Assembly: GCA_963969395.1 (NCBI GenBank)
Contig: OZ017797.1
Span: forward strand, 32,550,001 to 32,614,000
Length of the DNA: 64,000 bases
Reading direction: 5' to 3'
DNA from: Pseudoscleropodium purum
Lineage: Eukaryota > Streptophyta > Bryopsida > Hypnales > Brachytheciaceae
Shown here: in pieces, positions 1-11,917 of the stretch
Position numbering within the stretch: the first letter of the stretch is position 1
Layout of the letters: every line of letters starts with the position of its first letter
Position numbers and translations under genes: made by a program
Notes under the pieces: generated by a model
What the model was told of the DNA's origin: nothing
Seen by the model: the letters and a program-made list of their open reading frames with translations, nothing else
Databases searched by the model: none

Positions 1-277
1 TATAGGAAAAAAATAGTAAGTAGAAAGAAGTAGAGAATGAATCAAAATACTAAATTATTAATAATTTAGTTGTGGAATTGAAAAATGCCAATCCGAATGG
101 TTGCAATGTTGTAATAAACAATCTTCACGTAATGTTTTTATTTGATTCCAAAAATATTGAAAATTGAGTTCAATAAAAGACTTCAAAGTTTATTTTTGAG
201 TACAGAATCCATAACTACCCGCAAACTAAAACACCTCATAACTTTTGACTCATTGATCAAAATGGAATGATTCAAAG
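1..277. other. AT-rich flank of the Copia insertion, no gene
   Basis: No coding region is visible. Near its right end is a phrase (cataacttttgactcat) that recurs at about 4422-4438 on the other side of the retrotransposon. The element may therefore have inserted into locally repetitive AT-rich DNA. Confidence 0.5.
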
Positions 278-282
278 CTTTT
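278..282. repeat. Target-site duplication, left copy (CTTTT)
   Basis: The five bases CTTTT directly before the 5' LTR are repeated exactly after the 3' LTR at 4308-4312. Five bases is the usual duplication length for Ty1/copia integration. Confidence 0.85.
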
Positions 283-488
283 TGTTAAGATAATAGTTAA
301 CCTAAGTTTACTTTAGTTCACATACTAAATATAGTGGAGTTAACTCTTAGTGCGTATTTAAATTACTCTCATGTACTTACTATATATACACATATATTTT
401 CCATGAGAGCTCTCTCTTTTTGCTCTCTCTTTCACTCCATATATATATTTCTATATATTTTGTGCAAGGCTTGATTTCCACTTTAACA
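283..488 (+). repeat. 5' LTR
   Basis: A 206-bp repeat from TGTTAAG to TTTAACA, matching 4102-4307 except for about two substitutions. A TATA-like tract (tatatatacacatatat) near 380-396 and the CT-rich segment after it could serve as the promoter and transcription start, as is usual for LTRs. Confidence 0.93.
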
Positions 489-505
489 CGTTATCAGCAC
501 GAAGC
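489..505 (+). other. Probable primer-binding site region
   Basis: The bases CGTTATCAGCACGAAGC follow the 5' LTR directly. The core TTATCAGCACGA is, from memory, common just after plant Copia LTRs. It partly resembles the initiator-Met tRNA complement (TATCAGAGC) but is not a perfect match, so the primer tRNA is unsettled. Confidence 0.5.
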
Positions 506-552
506 TCTTTTGCCTTGCCTTGCACTCATTCATTTGCCTTGTACTCCTTGCA

Positions 553-569
553 CTTATATTTATTTTATT

Positions 570-600
<31 letters not shown>

Positions 601-602
601 TT
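553..602. repeat. TTTA microsatellite in the retrotransposon leader
   Basis: About ten near-perfect TTTA/TTTTA units lie between the primer-binding region and gag. Pyrimidine-rich sequence continues to the gag start at 787. Confidence 0.8.
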
Positions 603-786
603 TTTTACTTTCTTTGTCTTCTTCATCTTTCCTCCTTCATTTCTTCTCAAATTAATTTTTTCCTCTAAAAATTAATTTTCCCCTTTGCCAAATTTTTTTT
701 TCCTTTATTCCTCCTACCAATGTTTTTTACTTTTTCTTTCTTTACTTTTCCTTTTTTCACCCTCCTTTCTTCCTCTTTCAATCAAT

Positions 787-2530
787 ATGGCACAAGTCCA
801 ACACTCAAGGGTGCAACCCCTTCTCTTTGATGCTTTAGCCGCCGATGGAGCAAATTATTCCGATTGGAGCGACGATGTGAAGATCCACCTATTTGCCGAG
901 AAATTAGACCATGTTTTGATGATTGACGCAGCTCACCTAGCAGTTATAGAAAATGATATAAAATCGAAGGTCCTTTTGCTATTGAGGAAGCATCTCGATC
1001 CAACGCTACGACAACAATATACAAGAATTCACAATCCACAACAACTATGGAAGAAATTGGAGGACCGCTTTGCACACGATCAAACAATCTTACTCCCTCA
1101 AGCTAAGAGCGAATGGAACAATCTGAGAGTGGCAGACTTCCCCACCTTTGCTGCTTTCAACTCCGCTCTCCACCGAATTGCTTCTCAGTTGTATCAATGG
1201 GGACAAGAAGTCTCAGAGACCGAGTTCATAGAAAAGACACTCTCCACCTTCCCTACTGCTTCTTCTATAATTTCTTGGCAGTACAGAAATATGAATTTTC
1301 AAACTCATTCCAAGTTAATGTCCCAATTACTATTAGCTGAGAAAAACCAAAATTTGTTGCTTCGAAACAATGAATCTAGGCCTCGACCTGAGGCTCACAC
1401 TAATGCACTTGCAATTAGACAACCAAAGGGAGGCCATGCCAAAGGGAAGTAGCAACAGTGGAGGAACCAACAACCGTGGAGAAATCAAACCAGCCAGTAG
1501 CAAGGCCCATAGCACTCTGGCCATGGCCCCCGTGGCCCACCACAGCAACGCAACGCCCCTTATCCCATACCTGGCCGAGGCCAGATCCCTGCCCGCGGCC
1601 CGAGATGGACATCGCAGTAGTATCCCACGTCATCCAGGCCCTATTCTGGCTAGAGGCCACCTCAGAGAGCTAAGTTCCCTCCCCAAAACTCCTCGAATAC
1701 AACTTGTTTTCGATGCAGTAAACCTGGTCACAAGGCAAATGCATGTAATACTGATGCATATTGTGTGAGACTTTATCAAGACTTTCAAGCATTGAAAGCA
1801 AGGCAACCTGAGGCTTATTCCGTAGATGCCCCATCATATGATGAGGTAGAACCTGAGAATTATATGGTTGGATTTTCACCTTCTCAGGCAAATATTCAGT
1901 CCATGGCACAAGATGATGTAGCCCTTTTGGACAGTGCCTCTACCCATATGATTTTGAGAGATAAAAAGTTTTTTACTAGCCTGTCCTCTGTTGAGAGTGG
2001 TGATTTAGATATAATCACAATTGCTGGAAGACGGTCAGTGGTGTACCGTGAGGGCCGGGCGGTTGTGACCTTGCCCGGTGGTTTCCCCCTCGTTTGTGCG
2101 CATGCGCTGTTTGTTCCCTCTGCTCCCTGAAGCCTGATCAGCTATCGGGACCTACGAGCAAATGGGCTCCATGTCTGCATTGTTTTGCAGAATGGACTAG
2201 AGACATTGGAGATAAAGAATAGACATGGTTGTCTAGCCAGCGCGAGTGCTGGCTCCAATGGGCTCTACGAGCTTGCTATTGATAGTGGGGTCGCGGACCA
2301 GGCCCTAGCTGCAGCTCGAATGAACACGGCTTTGGCATTCTCCGTGATTCATCCTACTAAAGTTGGTTTGTGGCACAACAGATTGGGTCATCCTGTGACT
2401 ACTATGTTTAGATGCATGTTGCCCATTCTTAAGGGACATGAGGTTTCCCCCAGTGATGCCAATAAAGTTGGTAATTGTGCCCCTTGTTCCCAAGCACAAA
2501 GTATTTGGCCCTTTGGTATCCAACCTGACC
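787..2530 (+). pseudogene. Copia gag, protease and pre-integrase region with in-frame stops
   Basis: One reading frame from ATG 787 (MAQVQHS...) runs through the whole region. It includes a gag domain of about 200 residues, a CCHC zinc knuckle CFRCSKPGHKANAC near 1705-1746, a protease active-site segment LLDSASTHMI near 1924-1953, and a GAG-pre-integrase motif LWHNRLGHP near 2368-2394. The frame is interrupted by TAG at 1450, 1498, 1510, 1618 and 1651 and by TGA at 2128. The TAG codons lie in Gln-rich or plausible Gln contexts, so CAG-to-TAG changes explain them, and the TGA fits CGA-to-TGA. The frame is lost near 2530, where the integrase core should begin. Gag would form particles and bind RNA through the knuckle; protease would cleave the polyprotein. 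Neither can be made full length here. Confidence 0.88.
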
Positions 2531-4018
2531 TCTAAACCTATTGGATTTAAGCTAATTTTCACCAGAAAAAGGGATGCTCAAGGACAGGTCGTAAGGTATA
2601 AGGTCTGTCTTGTTGCTCAAGGTTTCACGCAGAGACCTGGTATTGATTATGAGCACACTTATTCCCCTATTATGGACGCAGGGACTTTCCGCTATCTCCT
2701 AGGTATGGCTATGCAATATTCACTTGAAACTCAACTTTTAGATGTGGTCACAGCCTATCTTTATGGCCCTTTGGATATTGACATTTATATCAAGCCACCT
2801 CCCTCTTTTCTTTCTGAGATTCCACAGGCATATTCTCAAGGCTCTTACTCAGGCCTTAAGCTTCAAAAAGCTCTATATGGGCTTAAACAAGCTGGAAGAA
2901 TGTGGTACCAACACCTTCATTCTTTTCTACTTGATCACAACTTCAAGAATGATCAAGCTATGCCTTGTGTTTTTATTTTCAAAAATGCTCAAGGCTTTGT
3001 CATTATTGCGGTCTATGTGGACGACCTCAATCTAGTTGGCACTCCTCAAGCTTGTAAGTATGCTATTAGCCTCCTTACCTCTCAATTTGAAATGAAGCTC
3101 CTTGGTCGTACCTCTTTTTGCCTTGGACTTCAAATCGAATTTCCCCCATCCAGAGGAATTTTTCTTCACCAAACCACCTACACGAGGACTATTTTACGAC
3201 GATTCAAGATGGATTTAGCTACTCCACTTTTAGCACCTATGATGGGCCGAAGCAAGACATTTGATGACCCCTATTGCCCTTGCGAGGAAGAGGAGGAGGA
3301 GTGTGACAAAACCAGGTACCTTGCAGTAGTTGGAGCCTTGTTATACTTATCAACTTACACTCGGCCCGGTATTTCCTTTGCCACTAGCGTTTTGGCAAGA
3401 CATAGCCAAAAGCCAGTCTTGTGCCATTGGAATGGTGTCAAGCATTTATTTAGATATCTCAGAGGAACGGAGGACCTTGGCCTTCACTACACGAAGGATG
3501 GAACCCCCGAGATTGTGGGTTATGCCGACGCAGGCTTCAAGTCAGACCATGCCTCTGGCAAATCTCAAACTGGCTATATATTTTTGAAGAACAACGCCCC
3601 TATCTCTTGGAAATCTGTGAAGCAAACGGTGACGGCTACTTCTGTCAACCACTCCGAATTGATCGCCTTCCACGAAGCCACAAGAGAAGCGGTTTGGCTT
3701 CGAAGCATTGACAAGGTAATTTTGGAAAATTGTGGAATTAACAAGGAAGATCAACCTACCGTCATATTTGAAGACAACGCAGCTTGTGTGGCACAAGTTG
3801 GAGCAGGCTTTATCAAATCCGACCGCGTCAAGCATATTAGCCCCCAAATTTTTGGCTACACACAAGATTTAATTCAAAGTAACCAAATTGAAGTGAAGAA
3901 GGTAGAATCCGCACATAACATAGCGGACATGCTTACAAAAGCCTTGCCAGCTTATTCACATAGAAGGTTAGTTCAAAAGGCTGGTATGAGGCTTCTTCAT
4001 GAAATCATAACGCCTTGA
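2531..4018 (+). pseudogene. Copia reverse transcriptase and RNase H remnant, open frame
   Basis: The frame starts inside RT at the conserved segment KPIGFK followed by LVAQGFTQRPGIDYEHTYSP, and includes the catalytic YVDDL near 3015-3030. It continues into a Copia-type RNase H with GYADAGF, SQTGYIF, SWKSVKQT and a DNAACV segment, and ends at TGA 4016-4018. RT copies the element RNA into DNA and RNase H removes the RNA strand. No start codon of its own is expected because the real element makes a polyprotein. The in-frame sequence between 2438 and 2530 is out of frame with the pre-integrase coding and is not RT. With no integrase and a broken upstream frame it is called a remnant, although its own codons look intact. 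Confidence 0.9.
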
Positions 4019-4087
4019 CCATGAATTACACTCTTTTCTATACTTGCTTACTTTCAAATGCAAGATAGTTTTTAATGAGGTAATTTC

Positions 4088-4101
4088 AATTCGAGGAGGA
4101 G
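4088..4101 (+). other. Polypurine tract
   Basis: The purine-rich AATTCGAGGAGGAG abuts the TG of the 3' LTR. It is the expected plus-strand priming site. Confidence 0.8.
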
Positions 4102-4307
4102 TGGTAAGATAATAGTTAACCTAAGTTTACTTTAGTTCACATACTAAATATAGTGGAGTTAACTCTTAGTGCGTATTTAAATTACTCTCATGTACTTACT
4201 ATATATACACATATATTTTCCATGAGAGCTCTTTCTTTTTGCTCTCTCTTTCACTCCATATATATATTTCTATATATTTTGTGCAAGGCTTGATTTCCAC
4301 TTTAACA
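4102..4307 (+). repeat. 3' LTR
   Basis: A 206-bp copy of the 5' LTR beginning TGGTAAG and ending TTTAACA, followed at 4308-4312 by the second CTTTT target duplication. Differences seen: T/G at the third base and one C/T in the CT-rich segment. Confidence 0.93.
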
Positions 4308-4312
4308 CTTTT
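4308..4312. repeat. Target-site duplication, right copy (CTTTT)
   Basis: Exact repeat of 278-282. Confidence 0.85.
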
Positions 4313-5885
4313 TATGTATATATAAATTTAGAGAATTAATTTCAAATTTTCGTTTTTGAAAAAAGTGATTTTTTCAGATTTGCCTGGACTACTCAAGTTG
4401 AGAAACAAACTACATATTAGGCCATAACTTTTGACTCATATTTCCAAATATCTTTAAATTTAGTGCACATGAAAGATATTCCTTGTCCACACCTTCTATT
4501 AAAATTTGGGCCAAAAATATGGAAATCTCTAGTCACATGTACCTACCTCAAAAGTTATGTTGCCGAAAAATGCTCCTTGGTCCTTTAGGGGTTAACTTCT
4601 CTCTACTATCATTTCTTCATGTGTATCAAATTCATTTTGGCATCACCTACATGAAACTTTTAGCACCGTACACCTTTGAAAATTTGTAACTAATCTACAA
4701 TGCATCCAAAATTTTTAGAAACACTTGTAGTTTGATTCTTAATACTTTAGCAATGTTTATAAATTATTGTTTATTTTCTAGAGCATAATTATTAGTTATA
4801 CTATAGAGTTTATTCATGCCATTTTAGGTGTAGTTACCATATTGTACTTAATGATCCAATGCCTTTTGATTATAAGACCTAACTCATTTCTGATCACCTC
4901 CCATTTCCAATTTATAGGCCGCTCGCTTTTTGTGAAGTTGTGGCATAGTTCCCGGAATAGTTGTAGCACATTATGATTGGTTGCAACGCTCTCAATATTG
5001 CAACCAACCCTTGGTTGATTTTTCAATTAATCTATGTTCATAAATAGAAAGTCTATGTCACCATTCTAGGTCAAAGTGAATCTTCCACTAAAAAATTCCT
5101 AGTTTTCAAAGTGATTGTAGTCCGATGGATTTAGACCGTGTGGTCTAAATTGAATTCAAAGGACCACAATTTTTAATTGTGTTTTGGTCTAAACTAATTT
5201 TGAAGGGTTACAATTCTTGATTGTACTTTGGTTCAAGACTACCAATGGATGGAGGCCTATCAATTATCTTCTTCAACAAGTTGATTGTATAGTGAGTATA
5301 GTAGAAGTTATTCATTTAACTTCTGTTGCTAGTTGAGTTGCGATGGTGCTTTACTCAGCTAGGGGGGCAATTGGATGGTTGGTCATTCACACCTTGTTTA
5401 AGTGTGGATTTGCTTTGAAGTATATGTAAGTGTTCTAGTGTTTGTAGTGTACAACATCTCCTATAAACAATGTAGAGTGACACGACGTGTCACACTTTAT
5501 GGGCAATTTTGTTAAAATGGCGGTATTTTGTTGAAATGGCATTCCATTGGTGGGCCCTACTATACAACCGCTCGTGAAAACTTTCATACAACACCAAAAA
5601 ACCACTTGTACAAATGGCATTCAGAATACTACCATTGTACAAATGGCGGTTTGGAATCTATTGCCAGCGTACAAATGGCATCTAGGATACTGCCTTTTTA
5701 ACGAAATTGCCTATTTTTGCAATTTAGGGTTTTTTAGAACTATGGAGTGCCCATAATTAATGATGTAGAACTTAAATTTTAGTGGAATATTTCCACACTA
5801 AAGAGGCATGTGCCCACCAAAAATAACTTAAAAAACCACGATTTTATATTGTCCACATGCATGTGAATAGGAGTCCCTTAGGATT

Positions 5886-6215
5886 TTTGGTTCTCTTAGG
5901 ATTTGTGTAAGACTGTAAGTTCATTATTCCAAAAATGAACTAATTTGTCTTGGGTATCACAATTCTTTCTAAGTTGGATTCTCTTAGGATTTGTGTAAGT
6001 TGGTTGTTAAAAAAAATGAGCTGATTTCTCTTGGGTATTACAACTATTTTAAAGTTTGGTTCTCTAACTTCTCTTAGGGTTTGTGTAAGTTTATTGTTAA
6101 AAAAAATGAGCTAATTTGTCTTGGGTATTATATCTCTTACTTTAGGCCTCTTAGAATTTTTGTAAATTGATTGTTCAAAACAATGCGTTGATTAGTCTAA
6201 AAAATGAGTGAATTC
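5886..6215. repeat. Degenerate tandem repeat, four units of about 85-90 bp
   Basis: Units start near 5887, 5977, 6057 and 6143. Each carries a TTCTCTTAGGATTTGTGTAAG-like block, then TTGTT-AAAAAAATGAGCT, then GTCTTGGGTATTACAA. The last unit is the most diverged. Confidence 0.75.
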
Positions 6216-6533
6216 AAAAATCAAACACCAATGGTGGTGTTGAATTAATAGAAGCAGAGAGGACTTGTGAACCACATGGTTCTACTTCATTTATATCCCC
6301 TCACGTTGTATTCAAGACATTTTCAATTCTAATTTCTTTTATGCATGTTTGCAAAAGAAAGTGGGGACAAGGAAACGAGGTCAAAGACAACAGTGGTAGA
6401 AGAGAAGAAGCATGATACTTCTAAGAAAAAGGTGAGGTCAAAGAGCATTGATGTATTGCTCCAAAGATTTGTATGTCGGGAAATAACATTCTAAAGTCCT
6501 ATGTTGTTTGCATTGTACGTAGTAGTAGAGAAC

Positions 6534-6740
6534 GACTATGCAAGCATTTAGTAGTTACTCTCTTGTCATTAAATAGTCATATGTCAAGAATACTTGTCAT
6601 TTGTGAGTCACGATATAGTCATAGCAAGTATCTAAGACTTGTGGAATGACTATGCCCTCATTTCGTAGTTGCTCTCCTGTCATTGAATAGTCATATGTCA
6701 TTCGTACTTATCATATGTGAATCATTGTCAAAATTGAAAG
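6534..6740. repeat. Two-copy tandem repeat, period 114 bp
   Basis: Copies begin GACTATGC at 6534 and 6648 and share TAGTAGTTACTCTCTTGTCA-like and ATAGTCATATGTCA blocks, with roughly 80% identity by eye. Confidence 0.75.
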
Positions 6741-7402
6741 ACTTTTATCAATAGAAATTCACGGTTGGGGTTGTCACCAACTAAAACTTTGACCATATTG
6801 TTTTTTGGTTGTCTCCCACATTCTCAAAATTTGGGCATTCTTTTCTAAGGTGGGACTTTTACATTATGGCAATTGTCAATTACGATTGCAATCACCTTTC
6901 ATGCAGTTGTATTTACCAAATTGTTTACGAAACAAACTCCTTAATAAATGAATGCCTTCTTACAATAACATAGCTACGTAGAGTAATACAACAATATGAT
7001 TCACACGCAACTCATGTACGACTCACACACAACTCATGTGTCATTGCACTATAACTACACAAAAAAGAATGATTATGTCTAAATTTAGACTCGACTATGA
7101 TATTATTGAGAAACAACTTGCTGGCAACCCTAAGCTATGCTAAAACCGCCCCTCCAATCTTATATTGCCATGTTAACAAAGTAGGATCCACCATAACACC
7201 CACCAAATCTACAATATGACTAAAGTGTAACTAAAGGAACTTCTATGCCACGTCATACAATCATCACCATGTTGAACAATTTCATGGATGAAGTTTTCAT
7301 ATACAAAGATGGATGTGATATAAAAACATAGTCCTATATATAAGAGACTCGTCCACAATGATTGTCGTATCCAATTTTCTACATTAGTCATATATAACCA
7401 TA

Positions 7403-9740
7403 ATGACTGAAAATGTAGTCATATATGTAATCATAGAATGCTCATATTCTTGTAGTAAATGTCCTTGGACAAAAATGCATCGTAGTACTGATGGATCTGT
7501 CAAGTCAGTAAAGTGTTTGATCTATTCGAGGATTGAAAGAAAGGAAAAGATCCTAAACGCAAAGTATGATACACTTACCAAGCATGCCGGTCATCGTCGA
7601 GCAACCAAGAACCTTATTGGTATTGCATTGAAGGGTGAATATTAATACTCCAAAGATTGTGCTCATGCTGAAAATGTTGTGTTGTATGCACATCAAGGTA
7701 GCAAGAGTGTTCATGCCATGGTACAAAATGAAGTAAGGAAACACAATAAAAAATGGGTTTAGTTTACAACAATCTTCCACATTCCGATAGAAGGGCATCC
7801 TATACTTGAGTTTGAAAATCTCAACCACTTGCTAGGCTTTTTGAAGGTGTTGCATATGCCAAAAAAAACATTGGAGTGACAACTTTGATTGGAAAGTGGC
7901 CGAAATCATGCATGCTCAGATCAATTACAACATAAAGGAGGAAATTAGGAAAGCCTGTTTCTTGTTTATTCTATGCGATGAGGTGACTAGCGTTGATAAT
8001 CAAAGTTGGCTTTGCATTCATATTTATATCCAAGAACGGTGGTGCTGAGTTCCGATGTTGTTGCCATTGCAAAGGGTGGTTGATGATGGCAATGCCAACA
8101 ACATGACAACAATCATTGTTGGTGTCTTGAAGGGTTGTGGAGGCCTTACTCGCTAGGAAATAGCCAATAAGGTGATTTGCTTTGGAGCTGACAAAACAAA
8201 TGTATTCCAAGGTGTACAAACTAGAACTACTTGGTAGTTGAAAGTTTTTCATACTCCTTGGATGTCTGGACAACATTGTATGTCACATAGGGTGCAATTG
8301 GCACTTCAAAATTTGTCCAAGATGGAGGTAGTGTCTAATGTTGAAGACTTGCTTCAATCCATGCTTGCTTACTTTGCCCACTCTCCTAAACGACACATCA
8401 AATTCACAAAGTTGGCTACTTTGATGGAGAAGAAGGGCAACAAAATAATGAAGCAAGTGAAGACTTGATGGATCTCTTATTCTCTTTGGTGAAACTAGAA
8501 AAATGAGTGCTTGCCCAATATCCTATTTTGCTTTCAAGATGCACTTAACTCTACATCATTGATAGTTGCCCAAAACAACTTAGAGTGTCTCACTAATGCC
8601 AAGACAATTCTTGAACTTACTTGCATGTTACTATTGCTCAAGCAACTGAACCAGCTCATCAAGTTCTCTCAAGGTCATAACTTATTTGCATGCGACTTTG
8701 TATATTGTTGTACGTAGCAATTGTCAAAGTATGCTAAGCATAGATCTTCACAAATTATTAGAATGACATATCATACTATCAATCTGATGCAATCTTTGAC
8801 TTTAGTTCTTTGGTCGACTTCACTCATGATAGCATTAAGATGTCATGGAAATATGATTTGAACAACAATGAAGAACAACCACTATTTGAATGCATGGGCA
8901 TTTCCATCTGAGCAAAGTAGATGTCTAACAAGTCAAATGCACCTCACTTCATTTCTTGGCAATACTAGTTGAACATGGTTGAAGTTATAAAGTTTGCTTG
9001 TTGAGGTAATTCTAAATTGCTTACTTTCTTATTTGTGATATTTTTAATTTATAAATTTTGTTTAAAGATCTTCATTTGAATTAGTACCTTATTTTGACCC
9101 TAATATATATATAATATTATATTGTGGTATTGGTCTTGCAGCTGTAGTAGACAAATTGTTTGTTGAGCTATGTCATCGATTTCCCAATACTAATATTATG
9201 GATGCCATGGGCATCTCTTACCTACAATACTAGCTTCAATTTCCAAACATCTACAATTAGTTTTTTGATATATACTTGGAGATCTTAAAGCAACACTTCT
9301 CGAATAAAGCATACACCATCTTTGAAGGCTTACTAGATGCATTGACTATAGAATCAATGGTGTCATGGGCAAAACTCAACTTCGAGGCTGGGATGTTCAA
9401 AATAACCATGATATCAAATTCTCAAGTTGCCATGACACAACCTCTAGAGTTGAACCTCTTTATAGTGATATGGCGGAATATTCATGCTAATAGTTTGCTG
9501 TAGTTTTAACATTGGAGAGTTTCTAAAGCTTGTTGAAATAGCTTGTGTCCAAGTGCTAGGCAATGTTGAAGATGAGCGTACATTCATCACACTCTCATTC
9601 ATCAAGAATCAGCTGAAAAACCATCTAACTTACAACTCATCTTGAATTGGTTATGGCAATGCAAGCTTAGAAGTTCTATACCATTGAAAACTTTCCATGC
9701 TTTGTTTGTTTGGCTTAGCTTGGCAAGCTACATGTAAGTG
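7403..9740 (+). pseudogene. Decayed zinc-finger/hAT-like transposase gene
   Basis: Pieces of one long protein appear in order. A zinc-finger-like start (CLIYSRIERKEKILNAKYDT, then KHAGHRRA) lies at about 7507-7600. A middle region (ILCDEVTSVDNQSWLCIHIY, near 7969-8028) is followed by CFGADKTNVFQGVQT. The segment HTPWMSGQHCMSHRVQLALQ at about 8250-8310 is followed by HSPKRHIKFTKLATLMEKKG. A C-terminal VEDERTFITLSFIKNQLKNH lies near 9560-9620. I recall this order from plant proteins annotated as zinc finger 862/DUF4371-type hAT relatives. In-frame stops (for example near 8046, 8154, 8232 and 8466) and a frameshift near 7868 show it is dead. No terminal inverted repeats were identified. Confidence 0.78.
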
Positions 9741-11917
9741 TTGTGGAGTCTAAAGGGGTCATAGTTTCATCACATATTAGTACTCTTATACCTTAGTTTT
9801 TGAACAATATAGTTCTTAAACAAAGTAGTCATTTGGTACTTAGAGAGCTCTTTTCCTAAATGGTAATTGAACTTTTAAGTCAAATTACATTCTTACAAAT
9901 TATTTGTAAATGATGGCTGAAATTTGCTACTAAAATGACAAGAAATGGTTATTGATAGGTGTGTTGCAATTTTGCTTTTAACCCCTAACTGCCCAAAGCT
10001 CCAAAATCTAGTGTTTGCAAAACTTTGAAGTTCAATAAAACCTAACCAAGTTGCTATTTTTAGTAGTTTATATTTTTGGAAAATTCTTCTTGAAGTCTAG
10101 TTTTAGCACCAAAAATCCAATTTTGGAAATAAATGATAGTGATTTTTCTATTCAAGATTTTGTGTAAGGGTACCCATTGCAATCTTGACTTCCCTAGTGT
10201 TGAGAGATCTTGGAAATGAGTCTCAAATACGCTAGATCTTGGAGGAAAAATCACATTGAAAATTCATTTGTAAAAATTATAGAATAGATTTTTAAAAGCC
10301 ATGAATTGATTAGGGTTATACATATTAGGCCCTGTAACCTCATATTTTTTTAGTCACCAACTTTTTAGATTTGACTTGTGAAGAAAGACTTCACATTACT
10401 TTTGCAGTTATAACACCCTCATGGTCAAACATTATAATCTTTCACTCCATAAGTGATATTGTTGTGTTTTCTTGTTTTCTTTTCCTATGAGATCTCTAAC
10501 ATGTCTAGTTTGAATTTGTACAATTATAATTCAAAAAAAATTGATACAACTTATCAAAATGTTGGCATTTCATTCAATATAGAGCAAATTCAAAAAAAGC
10601 TCAAAATAGGCCTTGGGCATTTAGGGGTTAAACATTCACTAACTTGATATTCTAAAGTTCTTTATCTTGTGGCCTTTGTTGTCATTGCTTTTTCTTACGC
10701 ATAGCCAAAATTCAATAATTGAAAACATGTAGAAGCAAAAAATTAGCTAAGAAATTTTCAGTTCTTGCCAACATACATTTACTATAAAGATGGATGTGTC
10801 ACCTCTCTGCTTTCCTCATCAATTTCTATATGTAGCCATAATTCACTAATGTTCATTTGCTTAGTGCAATTTCTATCTCCCAAGGATGGATAGAAATAGC
10901 CACCTCATCAAAAATTCATCAAAAATTATCACCACTACTTAGATAAAGCTAAAGGCAATGTGAAAGAGAGGAACAGATTTCAATTTCGAACTCGCAATCC
11001 TTAACTTATTCCAAGTGAGAAACAAGCAGTGTTGTGTATTGAACCCGCACATTCATCTTCTTGCCATGAGCTAAAACTTTCAGGGACTTGGCTATGATGG
11101 AATCATGGAACCTGAATGGGGGTCAAAGCCAGATTCCAATTTCGAACTCGCAATTCGGAGGGTCATCTAAACTTAATTTGCATTCTAGGTGAGTATGACC
11201 ACATCGGACTTCATCAAACAATTTCAGCGACAATAACTAAAAACATTAAACTAAAAAGATACCTGGACTGACTCTTGCAGCGAGGCAGTGACAAGACAAT
11301 GAGTAACTTCGGGAGAGAGCCTAGACCGTCCACAGAGATCACGCTGCAATTTGATGAGGGAGAGTCCCCACGCGAAGCGTTATACTGCACAGTGAAGTAC
11401 ACAATGCTTATCCCAGGACAACTAGCGACGAGCTAATAATTTCCCCCGATAACGCAGCACAAACGTCCGTTGTTGACAAGCTTGACAACTCGGTCTTCGG
11501 GTTAAGCCCATACGGACAGCCAAGATTCTATCATGTCTCAATAATAGAACAAAGTGTAGAACAGATTCCAACTGCACGGGAAAAAAAGTTGGAAGTGAAA
11601 ACCTATGTTATTCTATATTTACCGTATCAGAAGAATAACGTTACGACTAAAACTGTGGCACGCAGACTTCGGTGTCAGAAATTTTCAAACATTCCTATTC
11701 ACTCGCCTCGTCAGTTAATTTCTCGTATTACCCACCCTCTCTAACAAAATCCTATATCTTACATCCACTTGTTCAAAGACTAACGACAATAAGTAACGAC
11801 AACACCCATTAAAAGACAAAATCAAACGCACGCTGAAGTATCAGACCCGACCTTGGAGGAAAGATGCTTGATTCGAATTCATCAGAAATGGCTCTGCATG
11901 TACATACGCTGCTAAAT
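9741..11917. other. Intergenic region, no gene recognised
   Basis: AT-rich to about 10.9 kb, then moderate GC (10.95-11.9 kb) leading into the 3' side of RPL12. A 20-bp phrase (CAATTTCGAACTCGCAAT) occurs twice, near 10980 and 11137. A 62-codon minus-strand frame at 11214-11402 matches nothing I know. The last 200-300 bp probably include the RPL12 3' UTR. Confidence 0.5.

Larger units (their letters stand above)
283..4307 (+). mobile_element. Ty1/copia LTR retrotransposon, internally deleted and non-autonomous
   Basis: A 4.0-kb element bounded by 206-bp direct repeats that begin TG and end CA, flanked by a perfect 5-bp target duplication CTTTT. The domain order is gag, zinc knuckle, aspartic protease, GAG-pre-integrase, then directly reverse transcriptase and RNase H. 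Protease before RT with no envelope-like frame is the Copia order. The integrase catalytic core, normally between the pre-integrase domain and RT, is absent; the frames on either side of about 2530 differ, which marks a deletion junction. The gag-protease part carries six premature stops while the RT-RNase H part is open for almost 500 codons. The two LTRs differ at only about two positions by eye, so insertion looks recent even though the element cannot make integrase. It probably moved with proteins supplied in trans. Confidence 0.93.
4313..7402. other. AT-rich intergenic DNA without genes
   Basis: Only short, low-complexity frames occur and none matches a family I recognise. Two tandem repeats inside it are listed separately. 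Confidence 0.6.

Noticed and set aside
420..668. 82-codon plus-strand frame
   Set aside because: Spans the end of the LTR, the primer-binding region and a TTTA microsatellite; composition is low complexity.
1113..1673. Overlapping frames on both strands of the retrotransposon gag region
   Set aside because: Shadows of gag in other frames. The gag frame itself shows the conserved zinc knuckle downstream.
10976..11160. Repeated TTTCGAACTCGCAAT as a possible tRNA T-arm
   Set aside because: No acceptor or anticodon stems can be built around either copy.
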